From contig CACSJR010000002.1 in assembly GCA_902706235.1 (NCBI GenBank), forward strand, positions 124,001 to 188,000: a DNA stretch of 64,000 nt. The letters are read 5' to 3'. Shown here piece after piece: positions 1 to 10,347 of the stretch (positions are counted from its first letter, which is position 1; the number at the start of each line of letters is the position of its first letter). Both the position numbers and the translations under genes were made by a program. The notes below the pieces were generated by a model, which was not told where the DNA came from, searched no databases, and saw only the letters and a list, made by a program, of their open reading frames with translations. The stretch is from Citrobacter sp. 18056. Its GTDB lineage: Bacteria > Pseudomonadota > Gammaproteobacteria > Enterobacterales > Enterobacteriaceae.

Positions 1-47
1 ATCGCTTCCGCGGTGATCCCGATGAGATAAAGAATATGTAGCAGCAT
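1..47 (-). CDS. yicG: YicG, TRIC-type membrane protein (5' end only)
   Basis: Only the first 15 codons lie in the window, read on the reverse strand from the ATG at 47-45. They encode MLLHILYLIGITAEAM, which I recognise as the start of the YicG/UPF0126 inner-membrane family with glycine-rich TRIC-like repeats. A GAGGGC ribosome binding site lies just upstream. In E. coli K-12 dinD sits between yicG and yicC; here the two are adjacent (224 bp apart) with no dinD. The identification rests on a short stretch, but it fits the gene order. Confidence 0.8.
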   Translation of the reverse strand, partial: MLLHILYLIGITAEA

Positions 48-241
48 AATTGCCCTCGTAAGTCAGAGCGGCAGATTAGCGATTTGTGCGGTGGATCACG
101 ATTGAGATTTTCTAAGGCAAAATGAAAAGGATTAGTTTTTGTTATTTGAAATGACAACTATAGGCCAGCCTAAGGCGATATTGCTTTTTTTATGGATTAG
201 TAAAAGTATGCTGTTTAACGCGCGTTGAAATCCAGGGGTTG

Positions 242-263
242 AAAAGCCCGGCGTGAACCGGGC
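242..263 (-). terminator. Terminator of yicC
   Basis: On the reverse strand a perfect 6-bp GCCCGG/CCGGGC stem with a 6-nt loop is followed by TTTT, 9 bases past the yicC stop codon. This is a typical intrinsic terminator. Confidence 0.75.
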
Positions 264-271
264 CTGTTCGC

Positions 272-1135
272 TTATTCGATGTTCTGAATCTGCTCACGCA
301 TCTGTTCAATCAGCACTTTCAGCTCGATGGCGGAGGTGGTGACTTCACTGTTAATGGACTTAGACGCCAGCGTGTTCGATTCACGGTTGAACTCCTGCAT
401 CATAAAGTCGAGGCGACGTCCCACAGCCTCTTTCTTTTTAAGGATGTTCCAGGTTTCTTTCACATGGGCTTCGAGGCGATCAAGCTCTTCAGCGACGTCA
501 ATACGCTGAGCCATCATGACCAATTCCTGCTCGAGGCGATTGTTCTCAAGCTGCACCTGTGCATCTTCAAGCTTCGAGACCAGACGCTCGCGCTGCCACT
601 GGAGTATTTCAGGCATATGCGCACGGACTTTGACGACTTCGGCGCTAACACCGTCAAGACGTTGTTCAATGAGTGCTTTCAGTGCGCTGCCTTCAGTTTC
701 ACGGGCAACGATGAAATCATCCAGTGCGCCATCAAGGGCAGAGAGGATTTCAGCGGTGATAGCATCAAGATCTTGCTCCTGAGCGGCCATAACCCCCGGC
801 CAACGCAGAATATCAACCGGGTTAACTTCGCCCTCGTCGCTCTGCATTTTGACCCAGTTGGCCGCAGTGACCAGCTGTTTCGCCAACTTTTCGTTGAGAA
901 TGAGCTCGCCGGTCGCGCTCGGATCTTGTTCAAAACGCAGGGTACATTCGACCTTGCCACGGGTCAGACGGGCACGGATACGCTCACGGACAACTGGCTC
1001 AAGGCTACGGAACTGTTCCGGCATGCGGAAGTAAGTTTCGAGATAACGCTGGTTTACCGAGCGCAATTCCCACGCGGCACTGCCCCATTCACCTTTGATT
1101 TCACGACGGGCGTAGGCGGTCATACTGCGGATCAT
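272..1135 (-). CDS. yicC: YicC family endoribonuclease
   Basis: The 287-residue product has the YicC architecture: the N-terminal signature MIRSMTAYARRE, a long helical middle region, and the conserved C-terminal block GRRLDFMMQEFNRESNT starting near residue 239. Family members are cytoplasmic endoribonucleases. The E. coli protein has been linked to decay of the small RNA RyhB and to stationary-phase survival. Full length for the family. It is divergent from rph, with an ERIC element in the 249-bp gap, and it ends at its own terminator. Function is by family knowledge; identity is clear. Confidence 0.95.
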   Translation of the reverse strand: MIRSMTAYARREIKGEWGSAAWELRSVNQRYLETYFRMPEQFRSLEPVVRERIRARLTRGKVECTLRFEQDPSATGELILNEKLAKQLVTAANWVKMQSDEGEVNPVDILRWPGVMAAQEQDLDAITAEILSALDGALDDFIVARETEGSALKALIEQRLDGVSAEVVKVRAHMPEILQWQRERLVSKLEDAQVQLENNRLEQELVMMAQRIDVAEELDRLEAHVKETWNILKKKEAVGRRLDFMMQEFNRESNTLASKSINSEVTTSAIELKVLIEQMREQIQNIE

Positions 1136-1220
1136 AGACGTTCCTGTTTTTAAAGGAGAGATGGGGGGATTATAGCTAGCGGGGCTTTCTCATGATAGGA
1201 ATATGCGTCCTTAATCCGTA

Positions 1221-1347
1221 TATACACGTCATCCTTTAGGCTGCCTCTTTGTTGGCTACCTTCGCTCACCCCAGTCACTTACTGATGTAAGCTCCTGGGG
1301 ATTCGCTCAGTTGCCGCCGCGATGCAACCTAAATGATTTTGTGTATA
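1221..1347. repeat. ERIC element (127 bp) in the yicC-rph gap
   Basis: The segment carries the classic ERIC core: the reverse complement of the ERIC2 primer site (CGCTCACCCCAGTCACTTAC) next to the ERIC1R site (ATGTAAGCTCCTGGGGATTC). The ends are perfect 7-bp inverted repeats, TATACAC at 1221-1227 and GTGTATA at 1341-1347. The length is exactly the canonical 127 bp. The right end supplies TATA of the rph -10 hexamer. Confidence 0.93.
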
Positions 1348-1349
1348 AT
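1344..1349 (+). promoter_or_regulatory. -10 box of the rph-pyrE promoter, straddling the ERIC end
   Basis: A perfect TATAAT lies 36 bp before the rph ATG. Its first four bases are the last four of the ERIC element and the final AT is flanking DNA. No strong -35 is visible at 16-18 bp spacing (the sequence there is GATGCA). Assignment as the rph promoter is inference. Confidence 0.6.
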
Positions 1350-1384
1350 GCGCGCCACATTCGTTTTAAGCCGGAGATATCATC

Positions 1385-2101
1385 ATGCGTCCAGCAGGCC
1401 GTAGCGCTCATCAGGTGCGTCCCGTAACCCTGACCCGTAACTACACCAAACACGCTGAAGGCTCTGTGCTGGTCGAATTCGGTGATACCAAAGTGCTTTG
1501 CACTGCATCCATTGACGAAGGCGTCCCGCGTTTTCTGAAAGGACAGGGCCAGGGTTGGATCACCGCCGAATACGGCATGCTGCCGCGTTCCACCCACACC
1601 CGCAACGCCCGTGAAGCGGCGAAAGGCAAGCAGGGTGGTCGTACCATGGAAATTCAGCGTCTGATCGCTCGCGCCCTGCGCGCTGCTGTTGACCTGAAAA
1701 CGCTGGGTGAATTCACCATTACGCTGGACTGCGACGTCATCCAGGCTGATGGCGGCACGCGTACCGCATCCATTACCGGTGCCTGTGTAGCGCTGGCTGA
1801 TGCCCTGAACAAACTGGTTGCTGCCGGTAAACTTAAAACCAACCCGATGAAAGGCATGGTTGCGGCGGTTTCCGTCGGTATCGTTGCTGGTGAAGCGCTG
1901 TGCGATCTGGAATACGTTGAAGATTCCGCCGCAGAAACTGACATGAACGTGGTGATGACCGAAGATGGCCGCATCATCGAAGTGCAGGGGACGGCAGAAG
2001 GCGAACCGTTCACCCATGAGGAACTTCTTACCTTGTTGGCTTTGGCCCGAGGGGGAATCGAATCCATTGTCACGACGCAGAAAGCGGCGTTAGAAAATTA
2101 A
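1385..2101 (+). CDS. rph: Ribonuclease PH, intact
   Basis: The 238-residue protein is a phosphorolytic 3'-5' exoribonuclease that trims tRNA 3' ends and acts as a hexamer. Arg86 ([10 protein letters not shown]) and Arg126 ([10 protein letters not shown]) sit at the phosphate-binding positions of the family. The reading frame is complete to the natural C-terminus (TTQKAALEN), unlike the frameshifted rph of E. coli K-12 MG1655/W3110. Translation ends just before the pyrE attenuator hairpin, so ribosomes finishing rph can couple UTP level to pyrE read-through. A purine-rich ribosome binding site (GGAGAT) precedes the ATG. Confidence 0.97.
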   Translation: MRPAGRSAHQVRPVTLTRNYTKHAEGSVLVEFGDTKVLCTASIDEGVPRFLKGQGQGWITAEYGMLPRSTHTRNAREAAKGKQGGRTMEIQRLIARALRAAVDLKTLGEFTITLDCDVIQADGGTRTASITGACVALADALNKLVAAGKLKTNPMKGMVAAVSVGIVAGEALCDLEYVEDSAAETDMNVVMTEDGRIIEVQGTAEGEPFTHEELLTLLALARGGIESIVTTQKAALEN

Positions 2102-2106
2102 TTAGA

Positions 2107-2133
2107 GGGCGACTGATGAGTCGCCCTTTTTTT
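2107..2133 (+). promoter_or_regulatory. pyrE UTP-sensing attenuator
   Basis: A perfect 8-bp stem GGGCGACT/AGTCGCCC with a 4-nt loop is followed by seven T residues. It starts 6 bases after the rph stop codon and lies 32 bp before pyrE. This matches the known enterobacterial pyrE attenuator, where coupled translation of rph prevents termination when UTP is low. Confidence 0.9.
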
Positions 2134-2164
2134 GTCTGTAGAAAACAGGATGAGGAGCGAATCC

Positions 2165-2806
2165 ATGAAACCGTATCAGCGCCAGTTTATTGAATTTGCG
2201 CTTAACAAGCAGGTATTGAAGTTCGGCGAATTCACGCTGAAATCCGGGCGCAAAAGCCCCTATTTCTTTAATGCCGGGCTGTTTAATACCGGGCGCGATT
2301 TGGCGCTGTTAGGCCGTTTTTACGCTGAAGCGCTAATGGATTCAGGCATCGATTTCGACCTGCTGTTTGGCCCAGCGTATAAAGGTATCCCGATTGCCAC
2401 GACTGCCGCAGTCGCACTGGCTGAACATCACGATCGCGATGTGCCGTACTGCTTTAATCGCAAAGAAGCCAAAACTCATGGCGAAGGCGGCAACCTGGTG
2501 GGCAGTCCGCTCGAAGGCCGAATCATGCTGGTCGACGATGTGATCACCGCTGGAACGGCTATCCGTGAGTCGATGGAAATCATCCAGGCTCATGGCGCAA
2601 CGCTTGCGGGTGTGCTGATTTCGCTGAACCGCCAGGAGCGCGGACGCGGGGACATTTCTGCGATTCAGGAAGTTGAGCGCGACTACGGCTGTCAGGTGAT
2701 TTCTATCATCACTCTGAAAGACCTGATTGCTTACCTGGAAGAAAAGCCGGAGATGGCCGACCATCTGGCGGCAGTCCGGGCGTATCGCGAAGAGTTTGGC
2801 GTATAA
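2165..2806 (+). CDS. pyrE: Orotate phosphoribosyltransferase
   Basis: The 213-residue enzyme converts orotate and PRPP to OMP, the fifth step of de novo pyrimidine synthesis. The PRPP-binding signature [13 protein letters not shown] lies at residues 120-132 and the mobile catalytic loop [11 protein letters not shown] at 99-109. The start at 2165 gives MKPYQRQF, the conserved N-terminus, and is preceded by the ribosome binding site AGGAG. An in-frame start at 2132 lies inside the attenuator T-run and is rejected. It is second in the rph-pyrE operon and ends at a bidirectional terminator shared with slmA. Confidence 0.97.
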   Translation: MKPYQRQFIEFALNKQVLKFGEFTLKSGRKSPYFFNAGLFNTGRDLALLGRFYAEALMDSGIDFDLLFGPAYKGIPIATTAAVALAEHHDRDVPYCFNRKEAKTHGEGGNLVGSPLEGRIMLVDDVITAGTAIRESMEIIQAHGATLAGVLISLNRQERGRGDISAIQEVERDYGCQVISIITLKDLIAYLEEKPEMADHLAAVRAYREEFGV

Positions 2807-2812
2807 AAACGA

Positions 2813-2837
2813 AACCGGGCATCGCGCCCGGTTTTTT
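2813..2837. terminator. Bidirectional terminator between pyrE and slmA
   Basis: The stem AACCGGGC/GCCCGGTT with a 5-nt loop has a T-run on the forward strand and A residues at its left edge. It serves pyrE and probably also the convergent slmA, whose stop codon touches it. Confidence 0.85.
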
Positions 2838-3433
2838 TACTGGAGTTGCGCCGCAACCAGCGGCCAGCGGGCATCAAAATCTTCCGTTGGGCAGTATTTG
2901 AATTCACTGCGTACAAAGCGGGAAAGCATTCCTTCGCAAAACGCCAGAATCTGGCCCGCCAGCAGCGTTTCATCGTTAACGTAGCCTTCGCCTTCGCGCA
3001 TTTTCTTTTCGCGTAATACCTGACGCAGCTGAGCTTCAATGCGCTCGAAAAGCTGGTTGATGCGACCCTGCAGCCTGTCCTGTTCAAACATCAGGGCGTG
3101 ACCGGTCAGAATGCGTGTCAGACCCGGGTTACGTTCACCGAAACCGAGAATCAATAGCACAATCAGACGCAAACGGGCGTTGGTGTCTTTTTCATCTTTC
3201 AAAATCAGATTGATACGGGTGATCAGGCTGTCTTCGATGAACTCGATCAGGCTGTCGAACATCCGGGTTTTGCTTGGGAAATGGCGATACAACGCCGCTT
3301 CGGAAACGCCCACTGAGGCGGCCAGCTTTGCGGTAGTAATACGTTGACTACCATCGCTGGATTCAAGCATAAGCGCCAGAGATTGAAGTATTTCTTCGCG
3401 ACGATTCCGTTTCGCGGTTTGTTTTTCTGCCAT
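2837..3433 (-). CDS. slmA: Nucleoid occlusion factor SlmA
   Basis: This 198-residue TetR-fold DNA-binding protein blocks FtsZ assembly over the nucleoid. The N-terminal helix-turn-helix lies at residues 32-51 ([20 protein letters not shown]), followed by the all-helical dimer domain. The start at 3433 gives [16 protein letters not shown], the conserved N-terminus; the 20-residue upstream extension in the same frame lacks family conservation. Convergent with pyrE. Length and sequence match the E. coli protein closely. Confidence 0.97.
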   Translation of the reverse strand: MAEKQTAKRNRREEILQSLALMLESSDGSQRITTAKLAASVGVSEAALYRHFPSKTRMFDSLIEFIEDSLITRINLILKDEKDTNARLRLIVLLILGFGERNPGLTRILTGHALMFEQDRLQGRINQLFERIEAQLRQVLREKKMREGEGYVNDETLLAGQILAFCEGMLSRFVRSEFKYCPTEDFDARWPLVAAQLQ

Positions 3434-3553
3434 GTTTTCAAATACCCCTGAAAATAAACTCTCGTCAGGCGGACATCCACACAACGACCGCAAACAAGCG
3501 CTTGCGGTGATGTTATTGCATTATTTCGCTGCTGGATGCTGCTTCAGAACGGC

Positions 3554-4012
3554 TTATTTGCGTCCTGAATGGCCGAAGCCGCCTTCGCCACGATCGGTGG
3601 CGTCAAACTCTTCCACCAGGTTGAACTCTGCCTGAACGACAGGAACAAACACCATCTGGGCAATACGTTCGCCCGGCTCGATGGTAAAGCTCTGCTGACC
3701 ACGGTTCCAGACGGAAACCATCAACTGGCCCTGATAATCTGAGTCGATAAGGCCGACCAGATTACCCAGCACGACACCGTGCTTATGGCCGAGACCGGAA
3801 CGCGGCAGGATAACGGCTGCCAGGGAGGAGTCCGCGATATGAATAGCCAGGCCGGTTGGCAGCAGTGTGGTTGCGCCAGGAGCCAGTTCTACGGCTTCAT
3901 CAAGACAGGCTCGCAGGTCAAGTCCGGCAGAGCCGGAGGTGGCGTATGTCGGCAGCGGGAATTGCTCGCCAACACGCGGGTCCATAATCTTAACGTCGAT
4001 TTTTTTCATCAT
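3554..4012 (-). CDS. dut: dUTP diphosphatase
   Basis: This trimeric enzyme hydrolyses dUTP to dUMP, keeping uracil out of DNA and supplying the dTMP precursor. All five dUTPase motifs are visible: [24 protein letters not shown] (with the catalytic Asp), GERIAQMVF and the C-terminal [10 protein letters not shown]. The N-terminus is MMKKIDVK; translation may begin at the first Met (4012) or the second (4009), giving 152 or 151 residues. The 5' end overlaps the 3' end of coaBC by about 20 bases, as in E. coli, implying coupled expression. Confidence 0.96.
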   Translation of the reverse strand: MMKKIDVKIMDPRVGEQFPLPTYATSGSAGLDLRACLDEAVELAPGATTLLPTGLAIHIADSSLAAVILPRSGLGHKHGVVLGNLVGLIDSDYQGQLMVSVWNRGQQSFTIEPGERIAQMVFVPVVQAEFNLVEEFDATDRGEGGFGHSGRK

Positions 4013-5204
4013 AACGGGTAACGATCTCGTCCAGTAGTAGTTGGCCCAGGAGTTCCTTTCGCGCAAGCGGTAAGACTTTATCTCCATCCTGCCAGAAAAG
4101 GTGTAATGCGTTGTCGTCGCTATTAAACCCTTGATTTTCTTGCGATACATCATTCGCGCAGATCAGATCAAGGTTCTTGCGGGCTCGCTTTTGCTGCGCA
4201 TATTCTTCCACATTATTTGTTTCTGCGGCAAACCCTACGACATAAGGACGAGAGGTCGTGAGCGCGGCAACACCAGCAACGATATCCGGATTTTTAACCA
4301 TTTTTATCGTTAATTCATCGCCTTGCTTTTTAATCTTCTCGTCCGAAATAGCCGCTGCACGATAGTCAGCAACCGCTGCGCAGCCAATAAAAATGTGCTG
4401 ATTTTGCGCATTTTTCTGGACCGCGGCTTCCATTTCCAGCGCCGTCGTTACATCGATGCGCTGAATGAATGGCGGCGTAGTCATTGCAACAGGGCCACTG
4501 ACAAGTGTGACGTTAGCGCCACGCTGTGCAGCCGCCGCCGCAATCGCGAAGCCCATTTTACCGGAACTGTAGTTGGTGATGTAACGCACCGGATCTAACG
4601 GTTCGCGGGTGGGGCCTGCGGTAATCATGATATTGAGATGTTGCAGGTCTTTGACAGGCGAAAAATGCGTTGCCGCCATCTCGACAATCACCCGCGGATC
4701 CAGCATACGGCCTGGGCCGATATCGCCACAGGCCTGGCTGCCGCTGTCTGGGCCCCAAAGCAGCAGCCCACGTGAAGCGAGTGTGTCCAGATTATGCTGG
4801 GTCGCTGCTGCGCGGTACATCTGCTGATTCATCGCCGGTACGACGGCGACAGGAGCCGCCGTGGCGAGGCAAATGGTGGTGACCAGATCATTGGCCATGC
4901 CTGCAGCAACGCGGGCGATAAGGTCGGCGGTCGCCGGGGCCAAAATCACCAGGTCAGCCCATTTCCCGAGCTCAATATGACCCATCGCCGCTTCGGCAGC
5001 AGGGTCCAGCAGGCTGTCGGACACCGGGAAACCGGATACCGCCTGAAGGCTCAATGGCGTAATGAAGGCTTTCGCCGCGTCTGTCATGGCGACGCGGACT
5101 TCTGCGCCACGTTCGCGCAAGCGGCGCACCAGTTCTGGCGTTTTGTAAGCAGCGATACCTCCGCTGACGCCAAGAACGATTTTTTTACCGGCCAGGCTTA
5201 TCAT
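3990..5204 (-). CDS. coaBC: Bifunctional phosphopantothenoylcysteine synthetase/decarboxylase
   Basis: The 404-residue fusion carries out two steps of coenzyme A synthesis: CTP-dependent joining of cysteine to 4'-phosphopantothenate, then FMN-dependent decarboxylation. The N-terminal CoaC half has the [10 protein letters not shown] flavin motif, the catalytic His76 ([11 protein letters not shown]) and the substrate-clamp cysteine in [10 protein letters not shown]. The CoaB half starts at [15 protein letters not shown] and contains KIKK. The start at 5204 is set by the AGGAAAG ribosome binding site and the conserved [16 protein letters not shown]. Divergent from radC. Confidence 0.97.
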   Translation of the reverse strand: MISLAGKKIVLGVSGGIAAYKTPELVRRLRERGAEVRVAMTDAAKAFITPLSLQAVSGFPVSDSLLDPAAEAAMGHIELGKWADLVILAPATADLIARVAAGMANDLVTTICLATAAPVAVVPAMNQQMYRAAATQHNLDTLASRGLLLWGPDSGSQACGDIGPGRMLDPRVIVEMAATHFSPVKDLQHLNIMITAGPTREPLDPVRYITNYSSGKMGFAIAAAAAQRGANVTLVSGPVAMTTPPFIQRIDVTTALEMEAAVQKNAQNQHIFIGCAAVADYRAAAISDEKIKKQGDELTIKMVKNPDIVAGVAALTTSRPYVVGFAAETNNVEEYAQQKRARKNLDLICANDVSQENQGFNSDDNALHLFWQDGDKVLPLARKELLGQLLLDEIVTRYDEKNRR

Positions 5205-5374
5205 GATTCTTTCCTGTGGAAGACATCGGAATGCGCCCATTTTATCACAATCCCTCCGTTGTCGTGCTGCAAAGGAAAATCCACTTTGCGAGGCGTTACG
5301 CAAGTGTGGCAATCCGCTGTCGTGCGCATGGTGGGGCGCATGGCAAGATATCCGTCGTCAAAAGGAGAAGACGA

Positions 5375-6043
5375 ATGGAAGACGTTGAACGGATTTTGCC
5401 GCGTGAAAAAATGCAAACCGATGGGATTGAAGCACTCAGTGACGTTGAACTGCTGGCCCTGTTTTTACGAACAGGTACGCAGCGAAGGGATGTGCTTTCT
5501 TTCGCTGATTATTTGCTGAAACATTTTGGTTCGTTGCACGGTTTGTTGTTGGCACCAGAGTCTGAGCTTCTCAGGATGGACGGCATTGGCATCGCCAAAT
5601 ATGCCCAACTTAAAGGGATTGCCGAACTGGCTCGGCGTTTTTTTACTCTTCAGTTGATGATGCAGGAAAACCCGTTAAGCAGCCCTCATGCCACGCGTGA
5701 ATTTTTGCAAAGTCAGCTAGCGAAAGAAGAGCGTGAGATCTTCATGGTGATCTTCTTAGATAGTCAAAACAGGGTGTTAAAGCATAGCCGGATGTTCAGC
5801 GGGACGTTGAGTCATGTCGAAGTTCACCCTCGCGAGATAGTCCGCGAGGCCATTAAGGTCAATGCAGCGGCGCTGATTCTCGCACATAATCATCCTTCAG
5901 GCAGTGCTCAGCCTAGTAAAGCGGATAGAATCATCACCGAAAGAGTGATAAAGTGCTGCCACTTCATGGAGATAAGCGTCCTCGATCACTTGATTGTCGG
6001 CAAAGGGGAGATAATTTCTTTTGCTGAACACGGATGGATTTAG
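5375..6043 (+). CDS. radC: RadC/JAB-domain protein
   Basis: The 222-residue protein has an N-terminal helix-hairpin-helix-like region ([19 protein letters not shown]) and a C-terminal JAB/MPN metalloprotease-like domain with the complete HNHPSG-x-AQPSKAD motif. Despite its name, its role in repair is not established; the original radC102 phenotype was traced to recG. The start at 5375 follows AAAGGAGAAG; the longer upstream frame overlaps the coaBC promoter region and is not conserved. It is a monocistronic gene just before the rpmB promoter. Confidence 0.93.
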   Translation: MEDVERILPREKMQTDGIEALSDVELLALFLRTGTQRRDVLSFADYLLKHFGSLHGLLLAPESELLRMDGIGIAKYAQLKGIAELARRFFTLQLMMQENPLSSPHATREFLQSQLAKEEREIFMVIFLDSQNRVLKHSRMFSGTLSHVEVHPREIVREAIKVNAAALILAHNHPSGSAQPSKADRIITERVIKCCHFMEISVLDHLIVGKGEIISFAEHGWI

Positions 6044-6074
6044 CGATCCACCGGGATCTTTGTCTGTTCGGGAC

Positions 6075-6103
6075 TTGAGCACACCGCGGAGTCAGCGTAT
6101 ACT
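6075..6103 (+). promoter_or_regulatory. rpmBG promoter
   Basis: A TTGAGC -35 at 6075-6080 and TATACT -10 at 6098-6103 are separated by 17 bp. It drives rpmB across a ~140-nt leader. Strong sigma-70 match. Confidence 0.8.
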
Positions 6104-6109
6104 ACGCCA

Positions 6110-6484
<375 letters not shown>

Positions 6485-6501
6485 GTACTAAGAGGAATTA
6501 A

Positions 6502-6672
<171 letters not shown>

Positions 6673-6691
6673 TTTTAGTTTTCTTGTATAT

Positions 6692-6717
6692 AAACCCCGC
6701 CTCGGCGGGGTTTTTTG
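6692..6717 (+). terminator. Terminator of rpmBG
   Basis: An ACCCCGCC/GGCGGGGT hairpin with a very short loop is followed by TTTTTTGTTTT, 20 bp after the rpmG stop. Confidence 0.92.
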
Positions 6718-6729
6718 TTTTAACCTTCG

Positions 6730-6833
6730 TATGTTGAGCTACAGATGCGTTGGCTTTGTTCATTCACCCCAGTCACTTACTGATGTAAGCTCCTGAGGAG
6801 TCACTCCTCGCCGCCTTCCTGTAACTCAACATA
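6730..6833. repeat. ERIC element, shortened (104 bp), between rpmG and mutM
   Basis: It contains the ERIC core (TTCACCCCAGTCACTTAC, then ATGTAAGCTCCTGAGGAG). The ends form a 15-bp inverted repeat with one mismatch (TATGTTGAGCTACAG against the complement of CTGTAACTCAACATA). It is 23 bp shorter than the canonical element, so an internal part has been lost. It ends 19 bp before mutM. Confidence 0.88.
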
Positions 6834-6852
6834 CTGTGGTTAAGGGGAAAAA

Positions 6853-7662
6853 ATGCCTGAATTACCAGAGGTCGAGACCAGCCGTCGCGGTATCGAGCCG
6901 CATCTGGTCGGTGAGACCATCCTGCACGTCATTGTTCGCAACGGCCGATTGCGCTGGCCCGTATCTGCGGAAATTCATAGTCTCAGCGATAAGCCCGTAC
7001 TCAGCGTTCAGCGTCGCGCCAAATACCTGCTGCTTGAGCTGCCTGACGGCTGGATAATCATCCACCTCGGGATGTCGGGAAGTTTGCGTATCCTCGCTGA
7101 AGAACGAGCGCCAGAGAAGCACGATCATGTTGACCTGGTGATGAGTAACGGCAAAGTGCTGCGTTACACTGACCCTCGCCGATTCGGCGCGTGGCTGTGG
7201 ACTAAAGAGCTGGAAGGCCACAGTGTGCTGGCACATCTCGGCCCGGAACCGCTGAGTGAGGCGTTTAACGCCGATTACTTCCGCGAGAAGTGTGCGAAAA
7301 AGAAAACGCCGATCAAACCGTGGCTGATGGATAACAAGCTGGTGGTGGGCGTGGGTAACATCTATGCCAGTGAGTCATTGTTCGCCGCTGGTATTCACCC
7401 GGACAGGCTTGCGTCATCGCTTTCTGCGGAGGAGTGCGCGTTATTGGTGCGTGTTATCAAGGCGGTGCTGCTGCGCTCTATTGAACAGGGCGGGACGACG
7501 CTGAAGGATTTCCTGCAAAGCGACGGTAAGCCGGGCTATTTTGCTCAGGAATTGCAGGTCTACGGTCGGAAGGATGAACCTTGTCGGGTCTGCGGCTCGC
7601 CGATTATCGCGACGAAACATGCGCAGCGGGCAACATTTTACTGCCGCCGCTGCCAGAAGTGA
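6853..7662 (+). CDS. mutM: Formamidopyrimidine-DNA glycosylase
   Basis: This 269-residue base-excision repair enzyme removes 8-oxoguanine and formamidopyrimidines and cleaves the abasic site. The mature N-terminus PELPEVE supplies the catalytic Pro and Glu. The C-terminal zinc finger is complete (CRVCG, then CRRCQ). The ribosome binding site is AAGGGG, 8 bp before the ATG. In E. coli mutM follows rpmBG; here a terminator and an ERIC copy lie in between. Its stop codon abuts that of the convergent coaD. Confidence 0.98.
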   Translation: MPELPEVETSRRGIEPHLVGETILHVIVRNGRLRWPVSAEIHSLSDKPVLSVQRRAKYLLLELPDGWIIIHLGMSGSLRILAEERAPEKHDHVDLVMSNGKVLRYTDPRRFGAWLWTKELEGHSVLAHLGPEPLSEAFNADYFREKCAKKKTPIKPWLMDNKLVVGVGNIYASESLFAAGIHPDRLASSLSAEECALLVRVIKAVLLRSIEQGGTTLKDFLQSDGKPGYFAQELQVYGRKDEPCRVCGSPIIATKHAQRATFYCRRCQK

Positions 7663-8145
<483 letters not shown>

Positions 8146-8916
8146 TCACGCCTTCTTGCTAAAGCTGCGGTTCAGCGCCCACAGCTCGGTGTACTTGTTA
8201 AACGTATACTGCGCGTTCACGACCGACAGCAGCCAGCCCTGTGCGCCATCCAGAACGCCGCCACGCAGGATAAGCGTTTTGATTAACGCGCCCAGCGTGT
8301 GACCAAAAATACCTGCCAGTGAGGTTTTCTTGCCTTTCTGATGACGTTCCTGCGCCCATGCCGTGGCATAAGCCAGCTGTTTACGCTGGAACTCAGCAAA
8401 ATCACGACAGGTCAGATGCTTCAGGTCGCCCTTCAGTTCTACGACTTTTGCACCGCGACTGTCGAGGGATTCATGCACTTGATTATCGTTGTACTGCCAG
8501 CGCTCGCGCTCGTAAAGACGCAGAACTCTGTCTGGATACCAGCCGCTGTGACGCATAAAGCGACCGAGAAAATAGTTACGGCGAGCAATACTGTAAACGG
8601 CGCCCGGTTCCGGGGCCGCAAGGGTGTCGCGGAGGGAATTTTCGAGCTCAGGCGTGACGCGTTCATCGGTGTCGATCATTAACACATAATCGCCGGTGGC
8701 GAGCGCTTGAGCGCGCTGACGCTGAATACCGTAGCCCTGCCAGTCGGTGTTTACGTGGACTTGTGCGCCAAGACTTCTTGCCAGTTCAACGGTGTTGTCG
8801 TCGCTGCCGGAGTCCAGCAAAACAATCTCGTCAGCCCATTGCACTGATGCCAGGCAATCCGGCAGCAGATCGGCAGCGTTTTTGGCGATCATCACCACCG
8901 ACAGGCGAGTTGGCAT
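8146..8916 (-). CDS. waaE: LPS core beta-1,4-glucosyltransferase WaaE (KdtX)
   Basis: This 256-residue GT2 enzyme has the nucleotide motif DSGSDDNT at residues 35-42 and a DTDE metal-binding motif at 82-85. It closely resembles WaaE of Klebsiella and Serratia, which adds glucose beta-1,4 to heptose I of the inner core on the cytoplasmic face of the inner membrane. The ATG overlaps the waaA stop by one base. E. coli K-12 has no waaE, so this gene marks the Klebsiella/Enterobacter core type. Confidence 0.9.
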   Translation of the reverse strand: MPTRLSVVMIAKNAADLLPDCLASVQWADEIVLLDSGSDDNTVELARSLGAQVHVNTDWQGYGIQRQRAQALATGDYVLMIDTDERVTPELENSLRDTLAAPEPGAVYSIARRNYFLGRFMRHSGWYPDRVLRLYERERWQYNDNQVHESLDSRGAKVVELKGDLKHLTCRDFAEFQRKQLAYATAWAQERHQKGKKTSLAGIFGHTLGALIKTLILRGGVLDGAQGWLLSVVNAQYTFNKYTELWALNRSFSKKA

Positions 8917-10190
8917 TAGTGGCTCCGCTGAGGCAGATAGGGTTGCAGTAACTGTAACAGACGGGCAAGCGCGCCCTGATTCTGATGAAGCACTTCGACG
9001 GCATGGCGGCCATACCAGAGGCGGTAATCTTCATCAGTCAGCAGCGTAGAGACTTCTTTCACCAGCGTGTCCATATCGGTGACTGTGATGAGTCCGTCAT
9101 CCTGCTGAAGTTTGGCGCAGATGTCTTTGAAATTGAAGGTATGCGGTCCCATCAATACCGGAATTGCATGCGCGGCCGGTTCCAGCGGGTTGTGCCCACC
9201 ACGTTCGACGAGACTGCCGCCGACAAAGGCCAGGTCAGCAATTCCGTACAGCAGCATCAGCTCACCCATGGTGTCGCCAATGACCACCTGAGTCGTCGCG
9301 GAAGGAATTTCACCCGTACTGCGCAGGGTAAACGGCATGCCTGCTTTCTGCACCAGTTCACGGGCGTCAGCAAATCGTTCAGGATGGCGCGGCACCAGAA
9401 TCAGCAGCAGATCCGGGAAGGTTTCCAGCAGCTTTTTATGTGCGTCGAGGATGATTTTTTCTTCGCCGTCATGGGTACTGGTTGCGATCCACACCTGACG
9501 ATGCGGTGCCCACTGGCGACGTAACGTCACTGCGCGTGCCGCCAGCTCTGGCGTCACGGAGATATCAAATTTGAGGCTGCCGGTAATCGTCAGCTGATTG
9601 CGTTTGAGGCCCAATGCGAGGAAACGGTTACCGTCCTCTTCGTTCTGCGCGGCAATCAGGGTGATGCGGCTCAGCAGTCGACGCATGAATTTGCCGAGCT
9701 TGCCGTAACCTTTGGCTGAACGTTCAGACAGGCGCGCGTTGGCAATCACCAACGGGATTTTGCGCTTATGCAGCGCGGCAACCATGTTCGGCCACAGCTC
9801 GGTTTCCATCACGATAACCAGCTTCGGACGGGTGGTATTGAAGAAGCGGTTCATCGCGCCAGGTAAATCGTACGGCAGATAGACATGCTGCACATCTTTG
9901 CCGAAGGCGGACATTGCCCGTTCAGAACCGGTTGGCGTCATGGTTGTGACGGTTATCGGCAATGACGGGTAACGATGGCGCAGCGCACGCACCAGCGGAA
10001 TGGCGGCCAGCGTCTCGCCTACGGAGACGGAGTGCAGCAGTATGCCATCAGGCACTACCTTATTTTTGCAAAAGCCATAGCGCTCAGCCCAGCGTTTACG
10101 GTACGCGGGCGCCTTTCGGCTGCGCAACAATAACCGCAGCCAGACCAGCGGCTGAATCAGGTAGAGCAAGGTGGTATACAGAAATTCCAA
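8916..10190 (-). CDS. waaA: 3-deoxy-D-manno-octulosonic acid (Kdo) transferase
   Basis: The 424-residue GT30 enzyme transfers two Kdo residues from CMP-Kdo to lipid IVA. An N-terminal membrane anchor ([20 protein letters not shown]) is followed by the SVSVGET motif at residues 54-60, which carries the proposed catalytic Glu. The C-terminal CMP-binding region includes [18 protein letters not shown]. It has its own upstream region, separated from the preceding phosphoethanolamine transferase by a terminator. First gene of waaA-waaE-coaD. Confidence 0.97.
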   Translation of the reverse strand: MEFLYTTLLYLIQPLVWLRLLLRSRKAPAYRKRWAERYGFCKNKVVPDGILLHSVSVGETLAAIPLVRALRHRYPSLPITVTTMTPTGSERAMSAFGKDVQHVYLPYDLPGAMNRFFNTTRPKLVIVMETELWPNMVAALHKRKIPLVIANARLSERSAKGYGKLGKFMRRLLSRITLIAAQNEEDGNRFLALGLKRNQLTITGSLKFDISVTPELAARAVTLRRQWAPHRQVWIATSTHDGEEKIILDAHKKLLETFPDLLLILVPRHPERFADARELVQKAGMPFTLRSTGEIPSATTQVVIGDTMGELMLLYGIADLAFVGGSLVERGGHNPLEPAAHAIPVLMGPHTFNFKDICAKLQQDDGLITVTDMDTLVKEVSTLLTDEDYRLWYGRHAVEVLHQNQGALARLLQLLQPYLPQRSH

Positions 10191-10304
10191 GCGAGTTATC
10201 CGTTTTTATACTTCGGCGGGCAAATTCTAAGCATTTAGCGTGCTTAAAGCTATCCCTTTGGTACATCAGTCAGGCCAATGATTGAAGCTTGTGCGCAAAG
10301 TGGT

Positions 10305-10337
10305 TGAAAAAATGGCAGGGAAAGGTTCCCTGCCATT
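10305..10337 (-). terminator. Terminator after the phosphoethanolamine transferase gene
   Basis: On the reverse strand the perfect 11-bp stem AATGGCAGGGA/TCCCTGCCATT is followed by TTTTTTC-type sequence (the complement of GAAAAAA at 10306-10312). It separates the outer-core genes from waaA. Confidence 0.82.
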
Positions 10338-10347
10338 CATATCAATA

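Noticed and set aside
4013..4153. 47-residue N-terminal extension of dut
   Set aside because: The extension overlaps coaBC and has no family similarity; the conserved start is MMKKIDVK.
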